Shown: positions 8,961-17,627 of the stretch, piece after piece | How the letters are laid out: each line of letters opens with the position of its first letter | Position numbering within the stretch: the stretch's first letter is position 1 | Assembly: GCA_944392945.1 (NCBI GenBank) | Contig: CALXYJ010000005.1 | Location: forward strand, 1 to 64,000 | DNA length: 64,000 nucleotides | Source: an uncultured Clostridia bacterium | GTDB lineage: Bacteria > Bacillota > Clostridia > TANB77 > CAG-508 | Direction: 5' to 3' | Notes under the pieces: generated by a model | Told to the model about the DNA's origin: nothing | The model's database searches: none | Seen by the model: only the letters and a program-made list of their open reading frames with translations | Made by a program: the position numbers and the translations under genes

Positions 8961-9952
8961 TATCTTTCCATCTCCTTATCTTTAAAATTATGTTCTCGTT
9001 CTTTTCTCTCAATTTCTTCAATTATATCTTTCGGAACTTTCTTGATATATTTTTCATACTTCTTAATTTGACTTTGCATATTCATTAATTTCATACTAGT
9101 TTCAAATTCTTTATCTTCAATTTGTTTTTTTAGCTCATTATTTTCTTCTACAAGATCCTTATTATTGTATTTTTGATTAATTACCTTTATTTCCAGCTCT
9201 CTAATATAATCTTTATATGAATTTACTTTAGCTGAAAATTTTTGAGCTTTTGGTACAAACTCTGATAATAATTCAATTGCTTCTGCTTTATCTTTTTTCA
9301 TACCAATCAAATTTATATTTTCTATTACATTAGATAATTTATGATATAAATAATCCAAATTATCTGCCATTTTAAATAACCATGTTGGAATATGCTTTCT
9401 TTTTGTCACTTGAGCAGATTGTCCTCTTTCTAACTCATTCCATCTTTCGTGCATGAATTCATAATATCTCGTTTGCCATTCTGATAAACTCTTTTGATTT
9501 CCTAATATACTTTTAGCAGATAATTTACCCTCTTTATTAATTGGACAAAATACTAAATGCATATGTGGAGTTTTTTCGTCCATATGAACTACAGCTGATA
9601 TTATTCTATCTTCTCCTATTTCTGATTTCATAAATTTTGTTGCTCTTTCAAAATATTCCCTTTTTTCTTTTTCAGATAATTTATTTATAAATTCTGGTGA
9701 AGCTGTTATTAATGTTTCAACAAGTTTTATACTATCTTTTCTAGTTTTACATCCATATTTTTTTATTAATTCCTTTATTTTTCTCGAGTATGTGTATTGT
9801 GGTTCTTGTACTATATGATAATTATATTTTGTTTTTGTAATATCTATATCAGGGTTGCTTTTATATGCTTCTTTTTTTCTCTCATTATGTCTTTCACAAC
9901 TAGCTACAGCACCTCCTTTATCTTTCTTAAATCTCATTATTGTATATGCCAT
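8960..9952 (-). CDS. MobV-family relaxase (Mob/Pre)
   Basis: This 330-aa protein matches the MobV relaxases of small Gram-positive plasmids. Seen are the N-terminal MAYTIMRFKK, an HNERKKEAYKSNPDI motif with RHNER-like residues, and the metal-binding HMDEKTPHMHLVF at about residues 125-137. The C-terminal third (about 235-330) is a charged coiled coil. The enzyme nicks oriT and leads single-stranded transfer, using a partner's secretion channel. A matching oriT lies about 270 bp upstream at 10212-10256. The gene is coupled to the excisionase gene downstream. Confidence 0.9.
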   Translation of the reverse strand: MAYTIMRFKKDKGGAVASCERHNERKKEAYKSNPDIDITKTKYNYHIVQEPQYTYSRKIKELIKKYGCKTRKDSIKLVETLITASPEFINKLSEKEKREYFERATKFMKSEIGEDRIISAVVHMDEKTPHMHLVFCPINKEGKLSAKSILGNQKSLSEWQTRYYEFMHERWNELERGQSAQVTKRKHIPTWLFKMADNLDYLYHKLSNVIENINLIGMKKDKAEAIELLSEFVPKAQKFSAKVNSYKDYIRELEIKVINQKYNNKDLVEENNELKKQIEDKEFETSMKLMNMQSQIKKYEKYIKKVPKDIIEEIERKEREHNFKDKEMER

Positions 9953-10357
9953 TATTTCATTTCTCCCTTCATTTATTGCATTTCTTTGTAGCCCACGTTT
10001 TGATGACGATAATGACGATGAAATTACTATGACACCTTTATTTATTTTTCAATTTGCATTTTATTATCTCATATCAAAACGTGAGAACACTCATATGCTT
10101 ACCTATATGAGCAATTTTTGACTTTCAACCAGTCAAAAATCACTCATCTAATTTTGTAAAATTTTAATATCTTCGCCGTCATTCATTGAGCTAAAATTTT
10201 TCAAAAATGCATTTATGAGTGTAACACACTACACTTTTTACAAAAGTTGGTGTGCCAGATTTTCCCTCTGGACTTCCTACAATGACGATCTGACAGCTAT
10301 ATAAATTTAGCGTCATCATCGTCATTAATGACATTACCATAAATGCTAATGTCATTT
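9953..10357. other. mobilization control region with hairpins
   Basis: This 405-bp stretch has no gene. It holds an 11-bp inverted repeat CACGTTTTGAT (9994-10004) / ATCAAAACGTG (10073-10083), a hairpin CTCATAT/ATATGAG (10090-10111), and a hairpin ATTTTTGACT/AGTCAAAAAT (10114-10139). It also holds the oriT at 10212-10256. GATGACGATAATGACGATG near 10001-10020 is roughly complementary to CATCATCGTCATT near 10315-10327, so the two edges could pair. Confidence 0.6.
10212..10256 (-). other. oriT of MobV type
   Basis: On the - strand the sequence AAAGTGTAGTGTGTTACACT closely matches the pMV158-type origin of transfer, AAAGTATAGTGTGTTATACT. By analogy the nick falls between G and T of TAGTGTG/TTA, that is between 10225 and 10224 on the - strand. 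A short stem ACTTTT/AAAAGT (10233-10247) lies just 5' of it, as in that family. Orientation and distance to the relaxase gene fit. The match is from memory of the family sequence. Confidence 0.75.
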
Positions 10358-11347
10358 TTAGCTCTGCTCTGTAAGCTCATCAATATCTTTCTTCAAAGTT
10401 ACTAAACGAGCAGTGCTTGTTCTAGATGTTGTAAAACTTATTTTATTATCCAATAAAATTGTTTTACTATATTCGTTTAGAACTTTAGTAAGATATTGTG
10501 GTGTTATATCTTTTTTATCTAATGTTTCTAATAATTGTGTTGCAGTTCCTTGCCACATTTCTTTTTCATTGATGAAAGATATAACATCATTTATTATCTC
10601 TGGAGCATTCTTTATTTCAAGTTCTTTTTGAAAAGACCTTTCTATTAAATTCCATCTACATTCTTCAAATCTTAATGTAAATGTTTGATATTCAACATCT
10701 CTACCTGTTACAAATAATGTTGCAACTGAATCATCTCTAGATTTCTTTTCTAGTATAAATGTTGTGTCACTACTTCCCATTATTCCTGCTGTGCCTGATA
10801 TTTTATTAAAAACATCACTATCATCTTGTTTCCTTAAATGATGAACTAATATAATTGCTAATTTATTTTTATCAGCAAATGCTTTTAATGTTGATATATC
10901 TCCATAGTCTGCTGAATAATTGACATCATTACTTTGTTTTCTTACTTTCTGAAGAGTATCTATAACAACTAATCTTGTATTAGGATATTGTTTTATTGCA
11001 TTTTCTAATTGCATTACTAATCCATTCGTAATTTTATTTGATTCTATTGCTATATGGAAATTAGAATCTATCTCATCTGTTAACTTAAATAATCTTTTTT
11101 GTAATCTTGAATAAGTATCTTCTAATGCTAAATATAAAACATCACATTTATTTGTTTTTAAGTTCCAAATTTCTTCTCCTTTTGAAACTTTAATACACAA
11201 ATCAAGCATTAACCAACTTTTACCTACTTTAGGAGCTCCACAAAACAAGTGTAATCCAACAGGCAATATCTCATCTACTATAAATTCATTTTCAGCTAGT
11301 GTTGTGTATAATAAATTATCTGCATTAATAATTTTTAAATCTTCCAT
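10358..11347 (-). CDS. RepA-type AAA ATPase/helicase
   Basis: This 329-aa protein is a RecA-fold ATPase of the AAA_25/RepA kind: Walker A GAPKVGKSWL at about residues 37-46, Walker B RLVVIDTL at about 128-135, then VHHLRK and SGTAGIMGSSDTT. The C-terminal 90 residues look like a winged-helix region. Such proteins act in plasmid and element replication. It has a strong AAAGGAGG site and sits just after a terminator-like hairpin (11387-11419), so its expression may depend on read-through from the upstream RNA. Confidence 0.8.
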   Translation of the reverse strand: MEDLKIINADNLLYTTLAENEFIVDEILPVGLHLFCGAPKVGKSWLMLDLCIKVSKGEEIWNLKTNKCDVLYLALEDTYSRLQKRLFKLTDEIDSNFHIAIESNKITNGLVMQLENAIKQYPNTRLVVIDTLQKVRKQSNDVNYSADYGDISTLKAFADKNKLAIILVHHLRKQDDSDVFNKISGTAGIMGSSDTTFILEKKSRDDSVATLFVTGRDVEYQTFTLRFEECRWNLIERSFQKELEIKNAPEIINDVISFINEKEMWQGTATQLLETLDKKDITPQYLTKVLNEYSKTILLDNKISFTTSRTSTARLVTLKKDIDELTEQS

Positions 11348-11379
11348 GTTTTCCTCCTTTCCAGCAAGTAGCTTTAAAC

Positions 11380-11953
11380 AACAAAAAAGGCTTCGTTTTT
11401 TTGAATTAAACGAAACCTTATATCAATATCTATATATTTTAAAATATCTCCCTAAAAAGCCATTAAATGATACAGAAGTTCCGTTTACTCTTACTGAAAA
11501 ATTTTTGCTTACTTGCATAAAATTTTTCTTGACTTTTTTGAATAAATATCAAAAAAGTCATAAGAGATACCTAGAAGCCTATTTAATCCGCAATAAACAA
11601 ACGTACTTTCTTTGTAAAAAAGTATCTTTTAATAAGCCCAACACATATCTGTTTTTGGACATTATTATATTATTGTTTACTGTGAATTAAATAAGACATC
11701 TGTAGCACTTACGACTTACACATTACTTCTTTATACTTGTTGGACTTTTTACTCACTTAACCAACATAGGCCGACGAATCAAAGGGCCTCTTACACATTC
11801 TGGCTTCCGATCAGTAGGGAAAGTATTTTCTCGCGAAGTACTTTTTAGATTTTTAAAATCAGTCGCTATTTTATCATTAAGTTACATAGTGACTCAACCT
11901 ACAACAGGGAAATATCTATATTTAATTTTTCAGTTGTATTCTTATCGAATACA
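11380..11953 (-). ncRNA. putative large structured RNA, about 570 nt
   Basis: A sigma-A promoter, a 5' hairpin, several internal stems and a terminator define a transcript without open frames. The hairpin GUUGUAUUC/GAAUACAAC (11933-11955) lies at the start. A 10-bp long-range helix pairs AUAUUUCCCU (11906-11915) with AGGGAGAUAU (11444-11453), using a U-G wobble that only works on the - strand. Internal stems include AGGCC/GGCCU, GUUGG/CCAAC and GACUUUUUUGA/UCAAAAAAGUC (11531-11541 with 11549-11559). The segment 11700-11930 is less AT-rich than its surroundings. Size, closing helix and mobile-element setting recall ROOL, GOLLD and OLE-class RNAs, but I cannot assign a known class. Confidence 0.6.
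11387..11419 (-). terminator. terminator or attenuator before the repA-like gene
   Basis: On the - strand AAGGTTTCGTTT pairs with AAACGAAGCCTT (12 bp with one U-G pair) and is followed by six T. It ends the putative structured RNA 34 bases before the AAGGAGG site of the ATPase gene. Confidence 0.75.
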
Positions 11954-11958
11954 ACTAT

Positions 11959-11987
11959 CTTATATCATCATTTCCAAGATTTGTCAA
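11959..11987 (-). promoter_or_regulatory. sigma-A promoter of the structured RNA
   Basis: On the - strand TTGACA (11982-11987), a 17-base spacer and TATAAG (11959-11964) form a near-consensus promoter. Transcription would start near 11953, at the foot of the first hairpin. Confidence 0.75.
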
Positions 11988-12345
11988 TCGTTTCGGCAAA
12001 ATTTCTACTTGCAATTTTATTATTTGTTTTTTTATATCATTAAATGGTGATTTTTATCACTCCTCAGGAATTCCACCTGTCTGTCTCTGACAGACTTACA
12101 CTCATTGCGTGGGACGGTTATTATCTCGCTCGTTCTATGACTATGTAAGAGTTTCATTATTTGTATTTAATGATTTAAATATTAAATTTTCAATGTGCTT
12201 TTAAAAAGTTTTATATCCCTCTATAAATAAAAGCGAAATGAAACTTCAAAAAGGTTACATTTTTATAAAAAAATTTTTCCTTCTATAATGAACAGCACAA
12301 AAAAATCTAAAAAGGGGACATTAATTTTAAAAAAATCAAAAAAAA

Positions 12346-12365
12346 TAGAAGCATTTCTGCTTCTA
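12346..12365 (-). terminator. terminator after the 95-aa gene
   Basis: TAGAAGC (12346-12352) pairs with GCTTCTA (12359-12365), and a T-rich run follows on the - strand. Confidence 0.75.
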
Positions 12366-12372
12366 CAAAACT

Positions 12373-12660
12373 TTATATATTATTTATAAACCACATTATT
12401 ACTTGATTTTTCTCTCCTTCATTCATCTCCATCATTTTAGCCAGTACAAATAATATTATTGGATATTTTCTTGCATCTAAAAAACTTTTTGAATATTCTT
12501 CATCCCATTCTCTTAAAAGTTTATCATATTGCTTGTAATATTCCTTTTTATCATATTTAAAATTTAGATATCCACTTGAAAAAACACAAACTCCAAATCT
12601 TAATTTATTTATAAAAGTCATATCTTTTATTATATCAATCACATTATTTACTTTATCCAT
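12373..12660 (-). CDS. hypothetical protein, 95 aa
   Basis: This small protein has a strong GGAGG site and lies 14 bp after integrase 2, followed by a good terminator, so it is a real gene of the integration module. It is rich in Lys, Tyr and Asp, with a mildly hydrophobic stretch YPIILFVLAKMMEM near residue 66-79. No helix-turn-helix is obvious, so it cannot be called an excisionase. Family not recognised. Confidence 0.6.
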   Translation of the reverse strand: MDKVNNVIDIIKDMTFINKLRFGVCVFSSGYLNFKYDKKEYYKQYDKLLREWDEEYSKSFLDARKYPIILFVLAKMMEMNEGEKNQVIMWFINNI

Positions 12661-12674
12661 CTATTTTTCCTCCA

Positions 12675-13940
12675 TTACAAACACTTACATATTTCTTCAA
12701 ATTTATTTGCAGTTTCATTTTCCATTTTCTCAGTTACTCTTACATAAATATTATAGGTTATATCAATATTTCTATGTCCTAGTCTTTTAGAAACAGCTTT
12801 TATATCTGCACCTGATTCAATTAATTTAGTTGCATGTGTATCTCTAAAATCATGAAACCTACAAGGAATACCTAATTCATAATGAATAACTTTAAATGGA
12901 TATTTACAACTATCTGTACCCTCATACACACCATTTTTCTTTACAAAAACAAAATTTACTTCTTCTAATGCTACATCAATTTCAGAATATGCATTTACAA
13001 TTTTTGTTTCAGTTTTATTATTATATAGACTTATAACATTTTTCTTATAATGCTTCATATATGTATCTCCATAATTAATTTTATTTTCTTCTTGCTCTTT
13101 CTTATAAGTTTTAAGTGCATTTATTAAAGTATCTCCAATAGGTATTATTCTATAACTGGCTTCAGTTTTACATGTTCCAAAATACCATACAGTTGTTGAA
13201 TTGCCACTTAAATGCCTTTGTTTTGTTCCTCCAGCTTGATTTTTCTTTAATATATTTTTGTTTACACTAATTGTTTTATTTTCAAAATCAATATCATCCC
13301 AAGTTAAAGCAAATACTTCTGCAATTCGTAATCCTGTACAATATGCGGTAAGAAATGCATAATAAATACAATGATTATTTTTAAATCTTTCTAATATTGT
13401 ATTAATTTCTTCATCAGTAAATATATGAGCTGGATCTTTGGGTGGTACATCATATTTAGGCAGTTTTAAATTTGTTGCAGGATTAACTTTAACATATTCA
13501 TTTTCTGTTGCATAATTAAAAGAACATTTTAGTACTTTTCTAATATTGTTCAAGAAATTCTTACTATATCCTTTTTCGACATACACTTTATTTAAAAATT
13601 CTTGTAATGTTGTTTTAGTTATTTGAGATAAGTTATAAAAGCCCAAATTAGGTTTTAAATGTGTTTTAACTATATTACTATATGCTTCTATAGTGTGATA
13701 CTTTAAATTTATTTTACAATGATTATCTAGCCAATAATCTAAAAAGTCTGAATAACTCATTTCGTTTGATACAAATTTCCTACCAGTATTTAAGTATTCA
13801 TTATAAGCTATTGTTCCTTGTTTTAGTGCTTCTGCTTTTGTTTTAAAACCTGATTTTGTAATTCGTTTTCTTTTCCCCTCAATTTTAGCAACATCAAAAT
13901 TGTACTCATAAACATTTCCTCTCTTTCTTACATTTACCAT
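12675..13940 (-). CDS. tyrosine integrase 2
   Basis: This 421-aa integrase has the same layout as integrase 1: arm-binding domain VNVRKRGNVYEYNFDVAK, core-binding domain, catalytic domain. Its active site is complete: Arg in TGLRIAEV, HDFR box (FHDFRDTHAT), GHRNIDIT and Tyr in YNIYVRVT. The ATG at 13940 is chosen because GGAGG lies 10 bases upstream; a longer frame back to 14012 lacks one. It lies 100 bp inside the right attachment repeat, so it is the likely integrase for that site. Residues near 250-265 form an insertion absent from integrase 1. Confidence 0.9.
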   Translation of the reverse strand: MVNVRKRGNVYEYNFDVAKIEGKRKRITKSGFKTKAEALKQGTIAYNEYLNTGRKFVSNEMSYSDFLDYWLDNHCKINLKYHTIEAYSNIVKTHLKPNLGFYNLSQITKTTLQEFLNKVYVEKGYSKNFLNNIRKVLKCSFNYATENEYVKVNPATNLKLPKYDVPPKDPAHIFTDEEINTILERFKNNHCIYYAFLTAYCTGLRIAEVFALTWDDIDFENKTISVNKNILKKNQAGGTKQRHLSGNSTTVWYFGTCKTEASYRIIPIGDTLINALKTYKKEQEENKINYGDTYMKHYKKNVISLYNNKTETKIVNAYSEIDVALEEVNFVFVKKNGVYEGTDSCKYPFKVIHYELGIPCRFHDFRDTHATKLIESGADIKAVSKRLGHRNIDITYNIYVRVTEKMENETANKFEEICKCL

Positions 13941-14039
13941 TTTATTTTTACCTCCAATCTGCAAATAACGATTGAACGAAAAAAGACTGGCATCTTTTAC
14001 AATGTCAGTCAATATTAAACTTTTTTAATATTTTATTTT

Positions 14040-14128
14040 TGTCGCCAAGTCTCAAATATATTGATAAATAAGCACTTTTAAGGAATTTTGGCGACAGATT
14101 TTATTTGTTTGGCGACAAATTGGCGACA
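14040..14128. repeat. right attachment region with four TTGGCGACA sites
   Basis: The 9-base motif TTGGCGACA occurs inverted at 14040-14048 and direct at 14088-14096, 14109-14117 and 14120-14128. The last two belong to the 21-bp repeat (14108-14128) shared with the left end. This clustering beside integrase 2 looks like core and arm-type integrase binding sites. Confidence 0.75.
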
Positions 14129-14183
14129 AAAGCTCAATTTTCGTATTTATGTCAATTTATCAAAATCTTGGTAACCCTTGCTA

Positions 14184-16955
14184 TTACTGATTTCTTCCAC
14201 AGCAGTTTTTATATTTCTTCCCACTTCCACATGGGCAAGGATCATTTCTACCAATCTTTGGTCCATTATTTACTATTGTTTGTTGTGCATGGTTTTTATC
14301 TGATTGTGATAGTTTACCATCTACTAAGCTTATTGCAGATTCATCAAATCCTTCTTTTGTTACTTTAACATTAGATGTTCTTACTACATTTCCAACTTTT
14401 TCTACATGAGAAAGAATCTTAACTACATCTAATCTGATATTTTCGTTCATTTCATCAAACATGTCTGTTCCTTCAATTCTATATTGAACAACAGGATCTT
14501 TTTGACCATATGCACGAAGACCAATACCATTTTTTAATTCTTCCATATCGTCTATATGATCCATCCATTTTTGATCAACAACTTTTAATAATACTACTCT
14601 TTCAAGCTCTCTAATCTCTTTTTCTCCGAAGTCTTTTTCTTTTTCTGCATATTTAGCATGAACTTTTTCTGTTACTTCATCTGTTACTTCAACAATGTCT
14701 GGATTTTCTTTATTCATACTATCTAATTCAGTTATTCCAAATACATCTGAAAGATCTTGAATTAAAGCCTCTTTATTAACTTTTTCACCTTCAGCTACAT
14801 TAAAATGTACAGAAACTACAGAATCTGCTATAGAATCAAACATTTTTTCTATATTATCTTTTAAATCTTTTCCATCAAGAACTTCTCTTCTTTGTTTATA
14901 TATAAGTTCTCTTTGTGCATTCATAACATCATCATATTTTAATACATTTTTTCTTATACTAAAGTTTCTACCTTCAACTCTCTTTTGAGCATTTTCAACT
15001 GCATTTGTTATAATTTTAGATTCTATTGGTAAATCTTCTGAAGCATTTAATTTATCATATACTTTTGTAATTGCTGCTCCACCAAATATCTTCATTAAAT
15101 TATCATCTAAACCAATATAAAATCTCGAACATCCAGGATCTCCTTGACGACCACTACGTCCACGTAATTGGTTATCAATTCTTCTTGATTCATGTCTTTC
15201 TGTACCAATTATTTTTAATCCACCAGCATCAATAACTTTTTGTTTTTCTTCTTCTATCTCTTTATCATATTTTTTAACTAATTCTCTAAATGTTGTTCTA
15301 GCATTTAATATGTCTTGATCATCTGTTTCATTAAATGCTGTTGCATTTTCTATCATTTCTGGAGAATATTTTCTACGTCTCATTTCTTGTTTTGCTAGAT
15401 ATTCACTATTTCCTCCAAGCATAATATCTGTACCACGACCAGCCATATTTGTTGCAATTGTAACTGCACCATATTTACCAGCTTGTGCTATAATCTCTGC
15501 TTCTCTTTCATGAGCTTTAGCATTTAATACTTGGTGCTTAATTCCTTCTTTAGTTAAAATCTTACTTAATTTTTCTGATTTTTCTATTGAAACTGTACCA
15601 ATTAATACTGGTTGACCTTTTGCATAACTTTCTTTTACATCTTTTACAACAGCTCTAAATTTAGCTTTTTCATTTTTATAAATTATATCTGGTAAATCTT
15701 TTCTAATCATTGGTTTATTTGTAGGTATAGAAACAACATCCAAATGATATATTTCTTGGAATTCTGATTCTTCTGTCATTGCTGTACCTGTCATACCTGA
15801 TAATTTTTCGTACATTCTAAAATAGTTTTGGAATGTTATAGTTGCTAATGTTTTAGATTCATCAGCTATTTTAACATGCTCTTTTGCTTCGATTGCTTGA
15901 TGTAGACCATTATTGTATCTTCTTCCATACATAATACGTCCTGTAAATTCATCAACAATTAAAACTTCTCCATCTTTTACGATATAATCTATATCTTTTT
16001 TCATAACTCCATGAGCACGTAATGCTTGGTTAACATTATGAACTATTTCTGAATTTTCTAAATCATTAAAGTTTTCTAAATTAAAATATTCTTCAGCTTT
16101 TTTAATACCTTTTTGTGTTAAAGATGCAGATTTTGCTTTTAAGTCTACTATATAATCATACTTTTCATTATCCTCAGCTTGATCAACATCTTTTACATCT
16201 TCTTCAACAATTACTTTTGCTTCCAATGTTCTTACAAAATTATCTGCTTTTTTATATAATTCTGATGATTTATTTGCTCTACCAGAAATAATAAGTGGTG
16301 TACGAGCCTCATCAATTAAAATACTATCTATTTCGTCTACAATTGCATAATTTAGTTCTCTTTGTACTAATTGTTCCTTATATAAAACCATGTTGTCTCT
16401 TAAATAATCAAAACCAAATTCATTATTTGTTCCATATGTTATATCTGCTGCATATGCTTTTCTTCTTTGATCTGGTTCTAGACCATTAACTACAAGTCCA
16501 ACTGTAAGACCTAAAAATTTATATAATTTACCCATCCATTCACTATCTCTTTTAGCTAGGTAATCATTTACTGTAATAACATGAACACCTTTTCCTGTTA
16601 ATGCATTTAAATATGCAGGAAGTGTTGCAACTAAAGTTTTTCCTTCACCAGTTTTCATTTCTGAGATTCTACCTTGGTGTAAAATAATTCCACCAATTAA
16701 TTGAACATCAAAATGTCTTAATCCTAAAACTCTTTTAGACGCTTCTCTAACAACTGCAAAAGCCTCTGGTAATATATCATCTAATGTTTTACCCTCTTCT
16801 AATTGCTTTTTAAAATACTCAGTTTTTCCTGTTAGCTCTTTGTCTGTTAACTTTGCCATTTCTGATTCCAACTTGTTTATCTGCTCTACTATTGGCATTA
16901 CTCTCTTTACTTCTTTTTCACTGTATGTTTTAAAGATTTTCTTTAATACTCCCAT
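14184..16955 (-). CDS. secA: preprotein translocase ATPase SecA
   Basis: This 923-aa protein is full-length SecA, the motor that drives secretory proteins through SecYEG. It has Walker A GEGKTLVA near residue 102, the DEAD-type DEIDS, the helicase motif [18 protein letters not shown], and [13 protein letters not shown]. The zinc-binding C-terminal SEC-C tail reads [20 protein letters not shown]. The ATG at 16955 with AGGAGG 10 bases upstream is preferred to an upstream ATG at 16985. It is transcribed alone. A mobile element sits 55 bp past its stop but leaves the gene intact. Confidence 0.97.
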   Translation of the reverse strand: MGVLKKIFKTYSEKEVKRVMPIVEQINKLESEMAKLTDKELTGKTEYFKKQLEEGKTLDDILPEAFAVVREASKRVLGLRHFDVQLIGGIILHQGRISEMKTGEGKTLVATLPAYLNALTGKGVHVITVNDYLAKRDSEWMGKLYKFLGLTVGLVVNGLEPDQRRKAYAADITYGTNNEFGFDYLRDNMVLYKEQLVQRELNYAIVDEIDSILIDEARTPLIISGRANKSSELYKKADNFVRTLEAKVIVEEDVKDVDQAEDNEKYDYIVDLKAKSASLTQKGIKKAEEYFNLENFNDLENSEIVHNVNQALRAHGVMKKDIDYIVKDGEVLIVDEFTGRIMYGRRYNNGLHQAIEAKEHVKIADESKTLATITFQNYFRMYEKLSGMTGTAMTEESEFQEIYHLDVVSIPTNKPMIRKDLPDIIYKNEKAKFRAVVKDVKESYAKGQPVLIGTVSIEKSEKLSKILTKEGIKHQVLNAKAHEREAEIIAQAGKYGAVTIATNMAGRGTDIMLGGNSEYLAKQEMRRRKYSPEMIENATAFNETDDQDILNARTTFRELVKKYDKEIEEEKQKVIDAGGLKIIGTERHESRRIDNQLRGRSGRQGDPGCSRFYIGLDDNLMKIFGGAAITKVYDKLNASEDLPIESKIITNAVENAQKRVEGRNFSIRKNVLKYDDVMNAQRELIYKQRREVLDGKDLKDNIEKMFDSIADSVVSVHFNVAEGEKVNKEALIQDLSDVFGITELDSMNKENPDIVEVTDEVTEKVHAKYAEKEKDFGEKEIRELERVVLLKVVDQKWMDHIDDMEELKNGIGLRAYGQKDPVVQYRIEGTDMFDEMNENIRLDVVKILSHVEKVGNVVRTSNVKVTKEGFDESAISLVDGKLSQSDKNHAQQTIVNNGPKIGRNDPCPCGSGKKYKNCCGRNQ

Positions 16956-17087
16956 TCGTCTTTTGCCTCCTAAAATTAATATCATGTGTAACTATATCAC
17001 TAAAATGTTTTTTTCGCAATAATTTATTAAAAAAAACATATATAAGAAAACTTTTTCATATTATTTATAAATGGAGGTGCATTTGTT

Positions 17088-17621
17088 TTGTTTATATATA
17101 ATATAAAAATTAGTGGAAGTCTACTGTTTAAAATATTTTTTATTATTGTTACAATTATAATTCTTACTGTTTTTTCTATATGTTGCTATAATCTTTTTGT
17201 AGATGCTAAAAATAATGTTAGTATAGCTGATAATTCTTCTTCTGTAATAGAAATAGATCCAAAAAATTATACAAATATATTAAAAGATTCTCATGAACAT
17301 ATTGATAATTATGTTGGTAAATCATATAAATTTTCTGGATATATTTATAGAGCTTATGATTTTACAGAAGATCAGTTTGTACTTGCACGTGATATGGTAA
17401 TTAGTTCTGATTACCAAACACTTATTGTAGGTTTTCTATCAGAATATAAAGACATTAAAAATTATGCAGATGATACTTGGGTAGAAGTTACTGGTACAAT
17501 CAAAAAAGTAGATTATCATGGAGATATGCCAGAATTACAAATAACATCAATAAAAGAAATAGAAAAGCCAAATGATGAATATGTTTATCCACCAGATGAA
17601 TCATATGTTCCCACTGTATGA
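17088..17621 (+). CDS. membrane-anchored OB-fold protein (DUF1980/YcgQ-like)
   Basis: This 177-aa protein starts with TTG (GGAGGT 9 bases upstream). It has one N-terminal membrane helix (about residues 13-35), then an extracytoplasmic domain. Residues about 75-160 (GKSYKFSGYIYRA, QFVLARDMVIS, DDTWVEVTGTI) resemble the C-terminal half of the TIGR03943/DUF1980 (YcgQ) proteins, an OB-like fold. In those families a companion permease (YcgR/DUF318) is normally next door; none is present here. The two Cys near the membrane end (CCYN) could be a lipidation-independent feature. Function unknown. Confidence 0.6.
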   Translation: MFIYNIKISGSLLFKIFFIIVTIIILTVFSICCYNLFVDAKNNVSIADNSSSVIEIDPKNYTNILKDSHEHIDNYVGKSYKFSGYIYRAYDFTEDQFVLARDMVISSDYQTLIVGFLSEYKDIKNYADDTWVEVTGTIKKVDYHGDMPELQITSIKEIEKPNDEYVYPPDESYVPTV

Positions 17622-17627
17622 TTCATC
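17595..17627. terminator. shared terminator inside two convergent gene ends
   Basis: A perfect 11-bp stem, GATGAATCATA (17595-17605) and TATGATTCATC (17617-17627), spans the last codons of both converging genes, whose stops are one base apart. No separate intergenic terminator exists. Confidence 0.7.

Larger units (their letters stand above)
11348..12372. other. 1-kb non-coding region of the mobile element
   Basis: No gene is supported here; the + strand frame at 11304-11690 has no ribosome binding site and lies opposite RNA-like hairpins. The left 600 bp are the putative structured RNA (11380-11953). The right part holds a hairpin GTCTG/CAGAC near 12080-12100, two similar A-rich blocks with AAAAAGG..ACATT (about 12249 and 12311) and the terminator of the 95-aa gene. 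A replication origin could lie here. Confidence 0.45.
1528..14128. mobile_element. integrative mobilizable element, about 12.6 kb
   Basis: The element is bounded by an exact 21-bp direct repeat. It carries two tyrosine integrases, an excisionase, a MobV relaxase with an oriT, a RepA-type ATPase and cargo of aminoglycoside-modifying genes. The right end lies 55 bp past the secA stop; the left end abuts a SEC-C fragment. There are no type IV secretion genes, so it would need a helper element to move between cells. All genes run on the - strand. Two related integrases suggest either two merged elements or a duplicated integration module. Confidence 0.75.

Noticed and set aside
11304..11690. + strand open frame of 128 aa
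   Set aside because: It has no ribosome binding site, overlaps the start of the repA-like gene and lies opposite a series of RNA hairpins and a terminator.
12249..12330. Iterons of a replication origin
   Set aside because: Only two loosely similar A-rich blocks are present, too few and too degenerate to call iterons.
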